Shown here one piece after another: positions 18,071 to 25,523 of a stretch of DNA of 64,000 nt. Origin of the DNA: an uncultured Alphaproteobacteria bacterium (GTDB lineage: Bacteria; Pseudomonadota; Alphaproteobacteria; HIMB59; GCA-002718135); assembly GCA_902562275.1 (NCBI GenBank), contig CACESS010000001.1, positions 1 to 64,000 of the forward strand. Direction: 5' to 3'. Each line of letters opens with the position of its first letter. Position 1 is the first letter of the stretch. Made by a program: the position numbers and the translations under genes. Below the pieces are notes generated by a model. It was not told the origin of the DNA and did no database searches. It saw only the letters and a program-made list of their open reading frames with translations.

Positions 18071-18187
18071 GTTACCCTACACCCCTAAAATAATAATTAT
18101 GGATGTTATAATGTTGTATAGGTGCATGTTCGTTAGCAACGATCACTAAAAAAATTATATAAAAAATTTTAATGCAATCCCAATTAA

Positions 18188-18454
18188 TTAGGATTCATCA
18201 TCATCGGGATGATACCATACATAATGAGCTTCAATCATATCGAATAGCTTACTCCATTCAGCTTTATATTTTTTAAATTGTTCAGCGGTTTCAGTATGAA
18301 AAGTTATTTCACTATTTTGTAATACACTTAACTGATCTTCCATGACATTTAACAAATGTGCCGCTTCATTAGTATTCATGTATTTAAGTGCAATAGTTCC
18401 ATCGCCAATTACTGACAAAAGTTTATTTACAATATCTTCATGTTTTATAATCAT
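18188..18454 (-). CDS. Satellite small protein, unknown (88 aa)
   Basis: 88 aa, acidic C-terminus ending in 'DDDES', mostly helical by composition, no motif I recognise. It is the last gene of the minus-strand run of unit 3, starting one base after the stop of the previous gene, so it is operonic. Function unknown; as the final gene before the hairpins it could be a morphogenesis-interfering or regulatory accessory factor, but nothing in the sequence shows this. Confidence 0.55.
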   Translation of the reverse strand: MIIKHEDIVNKLLSVIGDGTIALKYMNTNEAAHLLNVMEDQLSVLQNSEITFHTETAEQFKKYKAEWSKLFDMIEAHYVWYHPDDDES

Positions 18455-18610
18455 TTATTTTTTCTCCTTTGTTTGTTGGGTTGCCCCCTTGTCGGTTTTC
18501 AAGACCGTTTCTTTTTGTTTAAGTTTTTCTTCTTTCTTCTTGTAGTAATAATAAGCTTCTTCTTTTGTAAGCGGCTTAACAAGATCAATAATGCCTTTTA
18601 GTCTAGTCAT
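18455..18610 (-). CDS. Satellite small basic protein, unknown (51 aa)
   Basis: 51 aa from an ATG at 18610 that overlaps the previous stop (ATGA). An in-frame ATG further upstream would give 72 aa but would overlap the preceding gene by 66 bp. The protein is rich in Lys, Glu and Tyr ('EEAYYYYKKKEEKLKQKE'), probably one charged helix. No function recognised. A purine-rich stretch just before the next gene would serve as its ribosome binding site. Confidence 0.45.
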   Translation of the reverse strand: MTRLKGIIDLVKPLTKEEAYYYYKKKEEKLKQKETVLKTDKGATQQTKEKK

Positions 18611-18951
18611 TGCTTGCCGCCTTGTTCTATTTCGGGATTTGCCCAAGTTTGTTTGACCTTTACATTTAACCACTTCTTTGCCATCTTGCGATTATCGACC
18701 ATCCACTTGCGCCATTCTTTTTCGTTCGTCGCATCAAAATAACAACAAGGTACATTCCATTCATTTGTTGCAAAGAATAAATCTCTTCCTCTTTTCTTTG
18801 CGTAGGTTTCCAAATAGTTACACCACTCTTCGATCATCATTCCCGTGGCTCTATGCCATGACAAACAATAGGTTCTATCTAATTGTTGATAATGATAATT
18901 GAGCATGTTCTCGTCGCATTGCATTGCAACCTTTTTAGTTATTCTCTTCAT
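18607..18951 (-). CDS. Satellite protein, unknown (114 aa)
   Basis: 114 aa with several tryptophans and cysteines ('LSWHRATGMMIEEW', 'NEWNVPCCYF', 'EKEWRKWM'). I do not recognise the family. It overlaps its upstream neighbour by 17 bp and its downstream neighbour by 4 bp, so it belongs to the primase-led operon of unit 3. Confidence 0.5.
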   Translation of the reverse strand: MKRITKKVAMQCDENMLNYHYQQLDRTYCLSWHRATGMMIEEWCNYLETYAKKRGRDLFFATNEWNVPCCYFDATNEKEWRKWMVDNRKMAKKWLNVKVKQTWANPEIEQGGKQ

Positions 18952-19174
18952 CTTTAAGTTCCTCTATGTATTTATCGAAGTCGCCAAAAATCTTGTCAGT
19001 TAATTCATAAATACGATTTAAGCCGTTGTTCCATTCAGGGTTGTTATTAACAAACCACTCTAGTTGAAGTCTTGCCTTAAAATATTCTTTACATTTATCG
19101 CGGCACACTTCTGATATTATTCTAAAGTCGTACATTAAATCCCGTTTAGTTGTTGATCTCCTATTGTTTTGCAT
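18935..19174 (-). CDS. Satellite protein, unknown (79 aa)
   Basis: 79 aa, basic N-terminus ('NNRRSTTKRDLMYD') and acidic C-terminus ('IEELKDEENN'), helical by composition. No recognised domain. Its ATG lies within the last codons of the primase-helicase gene (14-bp overlap), pointing to coupled translation. Confidence 0.5.
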   Translation of the reverse strand: MQNNRRSTTKRDLMYDFRIISEVCRDKCKEYFKARLQLEWFVNNNPEWNNGLNRIYELTDKIFGDFDKYIEELKDEENN

Positions 19175-21584
19175 TGAAAAGTTCCTCTTGTTGTTGATTA
19201 GGAAATTCAGGTGCTTCTAGTTCACCGTCTAAGTGTGATCGGTATTGCAACGGTTTTTGTTTAAACCAAAAATTTGCGTTACGTATTGCATACCAACCTC
19301 TTTTTTTCTTCTCATTCTTTCTAATACCCTCAATACCGTCGCCGTTTTTGAGTAATCTTCCAACACCAAGAAAATATTTTCTTAATGTATCTTCATCAGC
19401 ATTAATCCAATCTTTGGTTCCATGATCTCGGTCATTGGATCTAAGGTATTCATAACACTCTCTCACATTAACAATATCTTTCTCAAAGGGCTTATCGTTG
19501 TTACGACGTAGCTCGTTTAAGTTTTTAGTTAATTGAGATTCATTTGCTTCAGCCATTTGTTTTTTTGCGTCAGTAATGTATGGCTCAAAGTGTCCCTTCT
19601 TTAGATAGTGTTCTGATATCTTCCATTTGTATTTAAAAAAATATCGTAGATGTCTTAACTTCTCTTTATCATTTGATAATGCTCTAAATTCAGCAAAGTG
19701 ATTTGGATATTGTTCATTGATATCTTCTTTAGTCATATGACAATCCCAAACAAAATATCGTCTTGCGTCTTTTTTCTTAACAAGACCTAATGTGTCATGA
19801 TTAGACGACATAAAAACCGTATATTCATTCTTAACTTGAAAAGGATTAATGTTTTTCTTTTCAACGGTATGTTCTTCATCCGTTATTAATTCTTTTAAGT
19901 TATCAACTAATTTGTTTTTCTCTCTTTCATTACCTTCAATTCTAACTTCATTGACTATGACAATACTTTTATCAGCCATCCATGATCTGAATTGATGGAA
20001 TACATCTTGTGATCTAATCCATGCAACATAATCACTACCGCCGTTTATTTCGCTAATACAACGCCAAAGTGAAGTCTTACCCGTTCCTTCTTCATTAGAA
20101 ACAATCAACGTTGAATGTTGAATATTAATATCAGGTCGTTGTAATATTGTTGCAAGCTTATCATAAAAGAAATTAACCGACTTCTGATCGAAGTTAGATA
20201 AGATTTTAGATTGTAGATGAAAGGGTTCTATTATCTTTTCATCATATTCATCTTCAGTTAATTCTTTTGGTTTATATGCAATATAAGAATTTACATATTT
20301 CTTTTTGCCCTCGTAGATATATTCTTGGTCAACGGGTCTATAAGCTAAACCTTCACACTTCTCACAACCTACTTGATGTAGATATTTTGTTGCAACGGTT
20401 ACGGGCTTACCTTTTAAATCTCTAGTCTTGATATCATTCTGATAATAAAGATTAATATTATCGTTATGCATTATCTCTCTAGTCCACTTGTCATAATGAA
20501 AATGCCTATCAGTTTTTAAATGCACCCAACGATTTAAACTCGCGTCCTCTTCAAGATTAGAATAATCAGTTTTATCTTCTCTTTTTTGAGGAACTTTTGC
20601 GTCTTTAATCCATTGTTTCCAATCGGTTATCGTTGCTTTTGTGCCGCTAAATCCATCCTTAATATCCCATGTATCGGGCAAATCTAAATCTCTTGGTATA
20701 TCTACTAATCGAGTATTGATACCAAGTGATTGCATGTACAACGCAAGTTCTTTTGATGTCTTTCTTCCTGTAACATCATAATCAGGAACAATAACAACAT
20801 AATCAAAACCTTTAGTGAAAACATCAAAGTAAGCTTGTTTCCATTTAGTTGTTTGACAATATAGGGACGTGTGCCACGCATCAGGGATCAGCTCTTGTGC
20901 CGCTAAAGATTTTTCTTCGCCTTCATGAATGACCGCATAAGAAAAGTTTTTATTATTTATTTTTTGCCAATGCTTTGTTGCCATGTACATTCTAAAAGGT
21001 GGATACGGCGGTTCCCACAACATCTTGCCTAACCAAGTTCCTTCACCTTTTAAATCGGGATTAGGAAAGTGATCAGGTATCGTTGAATAACAAATTGGAT
21101 AAAATTCTTTTCCACTTGGTTGAATAACCTTTGCTCTAGAAAAATATTTTTCATCTTCCGTCCATCCATGATAATCAAAAAACTTTGCCTTTGATCCTTG
21201 ATAACCTTTTATTAATTTGTAGCTTTCATCAGCTTTAGGAAATACTGAAGGATCAACCGTAATCTCTTTGTCCCTTGACCCCGTTCCAAGATTATATCTT
21301 TCTGAAAAAATTTTAGCTAAAACATTGTTGCCGCATAATCCATCTTCGCCATGTGCGTTGCAATAATATGATACGCAATACGTTCCAAACTTATCAATAT
21401 TTTTAGAAGGCATTACACCTATAACTAATTTTTCATTATTCTTTCCCTTTGTTGAATGTGCTTCATGATTAGGACATGCTGCACGATATCGTTCAACCCA
21501 TCCCGCTTTTTGATCTTGTTTAACATTATTTAATACTCTTAAATGTTTATGTAGAAGATCAACCGTAAGTTGTTTATTATTCAT
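19161..21584 (-). CDS. Satellite primase-helicase (TOPRIM-like plus SF3/DUF5906-type helicase)
   Basis: 807 aa from the ATG at 21584 (preceded by AAGAAG); an upstream ATG at 21767 would overlap the AlpA-like gene by 125 bp. An N-terminal Cys/His segment ('CPNHEAHS' near residue 37) suggests a zinc-binding primase part. A TOPRIM-like core follows: 'IHEGEEKSL' near 218 and 'IVPDYDVTGRK' near 268. The helicase part has Walker A 'NEEGTGKTSL' near 497, Walker B 'SIVIVNEV', and 'FMSSNHDTLG' near 592, as in SF3/DUF5906-type proteins such as P4 alpha or NrS-1-like replication proteins. It should start replication of the excised element. Confidence 0.85.
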   Translation of the reverse strand: MNNKQLTVDLLHKHLRVLNNVKQDQKAGWVERYRAACPNHEAHSTKGKNNEKLVIGVMPSKNIDKFGTYCVSYYCNAHGEDGLCGNNVLAKIFSERYNLGTGSRDKEITVDPSVFPKADESYKLIKGYQGSKAKFFDYHGWTEDEKYFSRAKVIQPSGKEFYPICYSTIPDHFPNPDLKGEGTWLGKMLWEPPYPPFRMYMATKHWQKINNKNFSYAVIHEGEEKSLAAQELIPDAWHTSLYCQTTKWKQAYFDVFTKGFDYVVIVPDYDVTGRKTSKELALYMQSLGINTRLVDIPRDLDLPDTWDIKDGFSGTKATITDWKQWIKDAKVPQKREDKTDYSNLEEDASLNRWVHLKTDRHFHYDKWTREIMHNDNINLYYQNDIKTRDLKGKPVTVATKYLHQVGCEKCEGLAYRPVDQEYIYEGKKKYVNSYIAYKPKELTEDEYDEKIIEPFHLQSKILSNFDQKSVNFFYDKLATILQRPDINIQHSTLIVSNEEGTGKTSLWRCISEINGGSDYVAWIRSQDVFHQFRSWMADKSIVIVNEVRIEGNEREKNKLVDNLKELITDEEHTVEKKNINPFQVKNEYTVFMSSNHDTLGLVKKKDARRYFVWDCHMTKEDINEQYPNHFAEFRALSNDKEKLRHLRYFFKYKWKISEHYLKKGHFEPYITDAKKQMAEANESQLTKNLNELRRNNDKPFEKDIVNVRECYEYLRSNDRDHGTKDWINADEDTLRKYFLGVGRLLKNGDGIEGIRKNEKKKRGWYAIRNANFWFKQKPLQYRSHLDGELEAPEFPNQQQEELFNAKQ

Positions 21585-21642
21585 TTTAATTCTTCTTGTT
21601 AAAAAGATTATTGGCGGTTGTTTCAGCAACCGCTTTTTTATT

Positions 21643-21870
21643 TTAGACCTGATCTTTTTCTTCGTAAGACAAGCCGTTTTGTTTTTGTAAGTAAGCAAGG
21701 CACTCGTGCATTGGATATCTAACACTCTTGTTAAATTTTCTGAATGGAAAGCCAATTCCCTTAACACGATCTTTCCTTAACTTTGGTAATGAAATATTCA
21801 GCAACCTTGATAATTCTTTTTCTGAATATAAAACTAATTTTTGCTCTTCTTCGTTCAACGTAACCTCCAT
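21643..21870 (-). CDS. alpA: AlpA-family regulator/excisionase-like protein
   Basis: 75 aa. 'YSEKELSRLLNISLPKLRKDR' followed by 'GFPFRKFNKSVRYPMHECLAYL' is the winged-helix pattern of the AlpA/excisionase (MerR-like) family: a helix-turn-helix then a beta-wing ending in an R-Y. In P4-like satellites and prophages, AlpA-type proteins activate or assist excision. It is the first gene after the 500-bp control region and is followed by the primase-helicase after about 60 bp, so it probably controls both excision and the downstream operon. Confidence 0.75.
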   Translation of the reverse strand: MEVTLNEEEQKLVLYSEKELSRLLNISLPKLRKDRVKGIGFPFRKFNKSVRYPMHECLAYLQKQNGLSYEEKDQV

Positions 21871-22370
21871 ATTGCAACGTGATCCACGGTGCTTTTTTAA
21901 TTAATATTTTTGTAAGAAAGGTTTTTCTTGGGCTATCATTCTTATTCGCCCCCATGGAAAAACAAAAGTGTGTGATGCAATGTTTTGTTTTCTTGTAGGT
22001 ATAAATAAATATTGTTGTGTACTTGTCTATATAAAAGAAAATAGGATTAGTTGGGATAATAGTATCAAGTGAGATCAAATCTCTTTTTGAAAAAACAAAA
22101 CTAAACCTAATTTTTTGGATCATGAAACTATCGTATGACCCCTAAACAAGAGGGTCTCAAAGTGTACGAAGAAAAAACAATTTAACACGGACAAAGGAAC
22201 TGACACACCTGATCTTTTTTTTGCCGTGTGAAAATTCTTTATGCCTACCGTCGTTAAAAGTAGATTAACACACCAACACACTTCACACACATAAATATTT
22301 AATTTCCTAGATCCCCAATAACAACGTTCTCTAAAAGAAAAAAAGTGGTGGGGCGGGATGTGTGAGTGTG
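21871..22370. promoter_or_regulatory. Control region of unit 3 between integrase and alpA
   Basis: 500 bp without a convincing gene. It must hold the promoter of the alpA-primase operon. At about 22264-22290 three near-tandem 9-bp units run TTAACACAC, CAACACACT, TCACACACA, with further GTGTG/ACACAC motifs at 22202, 22225 and 22361-22371. Short iterated sites next to a replication initiator could be an origin or regulator-binding array. The integrase reads toward this region from the right. Confidence 0.4.
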
Positions 22371-23402
22371 TCATATCTTCATTGCAATCTTTGTTGGATT
22401 TAATTTTGTATAACGCTTTAGAAGAATTGTTGGGCTCTTGTGTCCACTCAACGTCATCACTTCACTTACTTCAAGATTCTTTTTTTCAAATGCCCAACTG
22501 ATTCCTGTGCATCTATTATCGTGGAAGTGATAATCTTTTATGTTTGCTTTCTTCTTAGCTAACTTCCATTTTTGATTAAGCTGATCTCTTGTAATTGGAA
22601 ATATTCTTCCGCTTATGTGCCGCGGCAATGACCTTAATGTTTTAATAGCTAAGCTGCCAAGTGGGATTGTTCGATTGCTTGTTAAATCTTTTGATAAATA
22701 TCCTGTTTTAGTATCGGGAATAAATAAAGTTCTCTTCTCAAAATTAACATGCTCCCACATTGCATTAAGAAGTTCGCCTTGTCTCATTGTTGTTTCTATT
22801 GAGAAGACAAAAGCTTTTTCTAAATAAATGATATCAACTTGCTTACATGCTTGTAATAATCTTGCATATTCATCATCTTCTAATACTCTTAATCGCGGCG
22901 CTGGTTCTTTGCTTCGCTTAATCATCTTGCAAGGATTGTTAGGAAGATAAATTCCCCATTCAAATATTGCCGTGTTTATTAAAACTGAAATAAAATTAAA
23001 ATCCTTGTTCCACGTTGCGGGTTCAACTTCTAGTAATCTTCTTGATCTATACTCCGCTAAGTGTTTTGACGACAATCTCAACAAGTTCACCCCGCTGATT
23101 GGATCTTCTAATAATTGACCATAGCGATACTCTTCGTATCGCGCCCCTTTCTTTTTTGAGTGATACCCTCCATCAATGTATCTTTTAGCAACGTCGCCTA
23201 AAGTTAATTTTCCCGCTTCGGTATAATCAGAATAATCTCCTTTATCGAGTTTGACCTCCATCTTTCTCGCCCACTTTTTTGCTTCACTTTTAAGTTCAAA
23301 AGTTTTTACGATCGTCTTAATTCCTTGTCGCTTTATGATGACTTGATAAGTTACTTTTGTCTTCCATTGACGACGCTTTATGTGTGCCATTTTCTTTCTC
23401 AC
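22371..23402 (-). CDS. int: Tyrosine recombinase (integrase) of unit 3
   Basis: 343 aa (339 from the ATG at 23390). It catalyses site-specific recombination at tRNA-Gly. An N-terminal basic part likely binds arm sites, a core-binding domain follows, and the catalytic domain shows the Arg in 'TTMRQGELL', a Lys in 'DTKTG', 'HDNR' (HxxR), 'SGHKS' and the nucleophile Tyr in 'LLKRYTKL'. All catalytic residues are present, so it should be active. The gene starts 90 bp from the CCA end of the tRNA gene, the usual position for tRNA-targeting integrases. Its putative arm sites lie between it and the tRNA. Confidence 0.93.
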   Translation of the reverse strand: MRKKMAHIKRRQWKTKVTYQVIIKRQGIKTIVKTFELKSEAKKWARKMEVKLDKGDYSDYTEAGKLTLGDVAKRYIDGGYHSKKKGARYEEYRYGQLLEDPISGVNLLRLSSKHLAEYRSRRLLEVEPATWNKDFNFISVLINTAIFEWGIYLPNNPCKMIKRSKEPAPRLRVLEDDEYARLLQACKQVDIIYLEKAFVFSIETTMRQGELLNAMWEHVNFEKRTLFIPDTKTGYLSKDLTSNRTIPLGSLAIKTLRSLPRHISGRIFPITRDQLNQKWKLAKKKANIKDYHFHDNRCTGISWAFEKKNLEVSEVMTLSGHKSPTILLKRYTKLNPTKIAMKI

Positions 23403-23428
23403 TTTCTAAGAAAAGACAATGTCAAAGG

Positions 23429-23445
23429 AGACGGGAGGGAGACGC
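23429..23445 (+). repeat. Putative integrase arm sites of unit 3, right end
   Basis: GGAGACG at 23427-23433 and at 23438-23444, 11 bp apart; the second lies in AGGGAGACGC, an exact copy of 17821-17830. They are 47-65 bp from the tRNA-Gly core, between integrase start and tRNA. Confidence 0.6.
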
Positions 23446-23491
23446 GAACCTATTCTAACTCGCTACAAGATTCAAAAAACCGCGGAAACCT

Positions 23492-23566
23492 TGGAGCGGG
23501 CGAAGGGATTCGAACCCTCGACTTCAACCTTGGCAAGGTTGCGCTCTACCCCTGAGCTACGCCCGC
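23492..23566 (-). tRNA. glyT: tRNA-Gly (anticodon GCC), with encoded CCA
   Basis: 75 nt on the minus strand. Acceptor stem GCGGGCG pairs with CGCCCGC, the D arm contains AGCTCAGGGGTAGAGC, the anticodon arm is ACCTT-GCC loop-AAGGT, the T arm contains GGTTCGAATCC, discriminator T, then CCA. It is intact and is the integration target: its 3' ~49 bp are repeated at 17681, 16501 and 15221. It lies about 55 bp downstream of blh on the same strand. Glycine GGC/GGT codons depend on this tRNA, so integration must keep it functional, as it does. Confidence 0.95.
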
Positions 23567-23620
23567 ATAATTTACACAATTACCACTTTGAATTTATAAG
23601 TCAATATTTGAGAAAACGAT

Positions 23621-24439
23621 TTATTTAAATCTTTTTCTGTAGACGATATCAACAAGTAACATATGAGGAAGTGTTAAAGCGGCGAGTCCAATGAAAATTA
23701 CTTTTAATATCGACTCATATAATGATAAATTTTGAACTAAATAGTAAACAATTCCTAAACCTCCAATCCAAGAAATTACTGTAAAAATTATTGTGGAGTA
23801 AATAACAAAGTATTTGTTTTTTAAATTTAAGTAAATATTTCTAATAAGATGTTTCAAATGTTTGTAGGTGTGAAAAAAACAGAAATATATTGCAAAGCTT
23901 AGTAATGGATCAAAAAAATAAAAAATTAATAAAAGAAATAGAATCTCAATAATTCCTTTTCGTAATTTCTTTTCGAAAAAGGAAAGATAAATAAAATATA
24001 TTATAGATAATAATGTTAAAAAATATGGGATGTAAAAATATTTTTGGATTGAATAAATACTATTATTTGTCAAATATTCAAATATCAAAAAAGATTGATC
24101 TTCATTGAAAAATATTATTCCGAAAATAATAGTCATTCCATAAGTAAAGCTTATTGAATACTTATATTTGTTTATTTTAAAATTTGTCCAATCACATAAT
24201 CCAAAATGGGCAATAGTCATTATAATAAAAATTGTTAGCGCAATAATAGGAAAATATAACCAAAATAAAATGACTAGAAAAAATAAAAATAGGTAGTAAA
24301 ATATAAATTTTAGAAATTGAATTCTGTTACTAAAACCTACTAAGGAAGCAACTGCACCATCAAATGAGCCATGTGGAAGACCAATGAAAAAAATTAGTAA
24401 AAAAGAAATAATATTTAAAATTGTAAGGTCGGCTAACAT
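23621..24439 (-). CDS. blh: Beta-carotene 15,15'-dioxygenase (Blh/Brp family)
   Basis: 272 aa, almost entirely hydrophobic, with about seven to nine membrane segments. 'FFIGLPHGSFDGAVA' near the N-terminus, 'AHFGLCDW' and a 'FCFFHTYKHLKHL' segment carry the histidines expected to bind iron. The enzyme cleaves beta-carotene into two retinals, the chromophore of proteorhodopsin. It ends the crtI-crtB-crtY-blh run on the minus strand; one base separates it from crtY. No rhodopsin gene is in the window. Confidence 0.9.
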   Translation of the reverse strand: MLADLTILNIISFLLIFFIGLPHGSFDGAVASLVGFSNRIQFLKFIFYYLFLFFLVILFWLYFPIIALTIFIIMTIAHFGLCDWTNFKINKYKYSISFTYGMTIIFGIIFFNEDQSFLIFEYLTNNSIYSIQKYFYIPYFLTLLSIIYFIYLSFFEKKLRKGIIEILFLLLIFYFFDPLLSFAIYFCFFHTYKHLKHLIRNIYLNLKNKYFVIYSTIIFTVISWIGGLGIVYYLVQNLSLYESILKVIFIGLAALTLPHMLLVDIVYRKRFK

Positions 24440-24440
24440 A

Positions 24441-25523
24441 TTATTTAAATAATTCTTTTATAAAAGGAAGCTTGGGCATACTATTTATAATTTTTAACTT
24501 AGTTAGTAAATTTGATTCACCCATCATAAAACTTTGGAATTCATTTCCATTTAGATTAGATGCGAGCTTTATAAATGACTTTCCATCTTCTCTGTTATTT
24601 TTTAAAAAATTAATAAATACTTTATCCATTTTTCTTTCTAAAAAATTATGGATATTTACATAGTTTTTCTTTGAACTTTTTAACAATTGGATTTGTTTTA
24701 TTAGAAATGAAAAAGCATATCCAGTAGAGGGCTTGCAGGCACCTCCTCTAATACCAATATTGAAGATATTAGAATTAACTGATCTTTTCTCCTCTGCAAA
24801 AAACATTGGGATTACTCCTTTTTCTGAACTCTGTTCTTTAAATGTATTAATATTATTTCTCTTCAAGTAATCATTTATTCTTTGTCTATACCAAGAACTG
24901 TGAAAAACATCTTTTGAAAAGACCGTCGATTCAACAAGCGCTTTATTATGACTAAATGGTAGGATGTAAATAAAATGTAAAACATTTTTTTCTTCTGTAA
25001 AGTGCATCAAGGTTAATTTATTTTCATTAAAAGTATTATCTGCTACCGTAATATTAATTCCAAAAAAATGTTGTAACAATTCACCTTTTTTTTCTTTTGT
25101 TGATCGTGAATCATATATGTTTTGAGCGTAATATATTTTGTTATCAGTAGTAATTATTTTAAAATAATTTTGTTTAGGAAAATATTGAACAACTTGTTTA
25201 TTTACTATTTCTAAGTTATTTTTTGTTTCTAAACAGAATTTTTTCCAAGCTTTAAAACTTATGACACAATAAGGTTTGTCTAAACTTGTATGTGTTATAT
25301 CAAGATTTTTGTTTCCAATAGTCCACTTGTACCATTTTTTTTCAATAATATTTTCAAAAGGCCTCATCCAATCTGTTAACCAAAAACCAAAAAAATTATC
25401 TCTTTTATTTATGTCTTCACTTTCAAATGCAATAATTTCATTAAAGCCATTTCCGTAAAGAATTTTATTTACTGCTAAACCACTAGGGCCTAAGCCGATT
25501 ATAGCAGCTTTATAAATTTTCAT
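24441..25523 (-). CDS. crtY: Lycopene beta-cyclase
   Basis: 360 aa. It turns lycopene into beta-carotene by forming two beta-ionone rings. The N-terminal dinucleotide-binding 'IIGLGPSGLA', then 'GFWLTDW', 'YDSR' and a C-terminal 'GIRGGACKPSTGYAF' block (typical 'GxxGGxxxPxTGY') are seen. It overlaps crtB by 14 bp. A substrate from crtE/I/B feeds it; its product feeds blh. Confidence 0.9.
   Translation of the reverse strand: MKIYKAAIIGLGPSGLAVNKILYGNGFNEIIAFESEDINKRDNFFGFWLTDWMRPFENIIEKKWYKWTIGNKNLDITHTSLDKPYCVISFKAWKKFCLETKNNLEIVNKQVVQYFPKQNYFKIITTDNKIYYAQNIYDSRSTKEKKGELLQHFFGINITVADNTFNENKLTLMHFTEEKNVLHFIYILPFSHNKALVESTVFSKDVFHSSWYRQRINDYLKRNNINTFKEQSSEKGVIPMFFAEEKRSVNSNIFNIGIRGGACKPSTGYAFSFLIKQIQLLKSSKKNYVNIHNFLERKMDKVFINFLKNNREDGKSFIKLASNLNGNEFQSFMMGESNLLTKLKIINSMPKLPFIKELFK

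Larger units (their letters stand above)
17626..18187. other. Gene-free unit 2 / unit 3 junction
   Basis: No gene is seen. From left to right: unit 2 arm repeats (17642-17660), att copy 3 (17681-17730), unit 3 arm repeats (17814-17830), a direct repeat TATGGGA at 17924 and 17934, two GC-rich hairpins with T-runs (17990-18070), and a small hairpin TCGTT-AGC-AACGA around 18130. A short noncoding transcript ending at the hairpins is possible. Confidence 0.5.
17681..23491. mobile_element. Unit 3: complete satellite-like integrative element in tRNA-Gly
   Basis: A 5.8-kb element between att copy 3 and the intact tRNA-Gly. All its genes are on the minus strand: integrase next to the tRNA, a 500-bp control region, an AlpA-like regulator, a large primase-helicase, and four small overlapping genes of unknown role. 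There are no capsid, tail, portal or lysis genes. This is the plan of phage satellites such as P4-like elements and PICIs, which replicate themselves and borrow virions from a helper phage. That lifestyle is inferred; no packaging gene or pac/cos site is recognised. Confidence 0.8.

Noticed and set aside
18611-18673. A longer start for the 51-aa satellite protein at 18673
   Set aside because: It would overlap the previous gene by 66 bp, whereas the ATG at 18610 gives the usual ATGA overlap.
21585-21767. A longer N-terminus for the primase-helicase starting at 21767
   Set aside because: It would overlap the AlpA-like gene by 125 bp, and the added residues lack family character; the ATG at 21584 has a purine-rich site before it.
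21761-22123. A 120-codon minus-strand frame over the start of the AlpA-like gene
   Set aside because: It overlaps the convincing AlpA-like gene in another frame by more than 100 bp and has no family features.
22120-22374. An 84-codon minus-strand frame overlapping the integrase stop by ATGA
   Set aside because: It reads through the CACA-rich array, is rich in Cys, His and Trp in an odd way, and looks like no protein family; I treat the stretch as a control region.
23419-23628. Plus-strand frames running through the tRNA-Gly gene
   Set aside because: They are shadows of the tRNA sequence, a well-known source of false ORF annotations.
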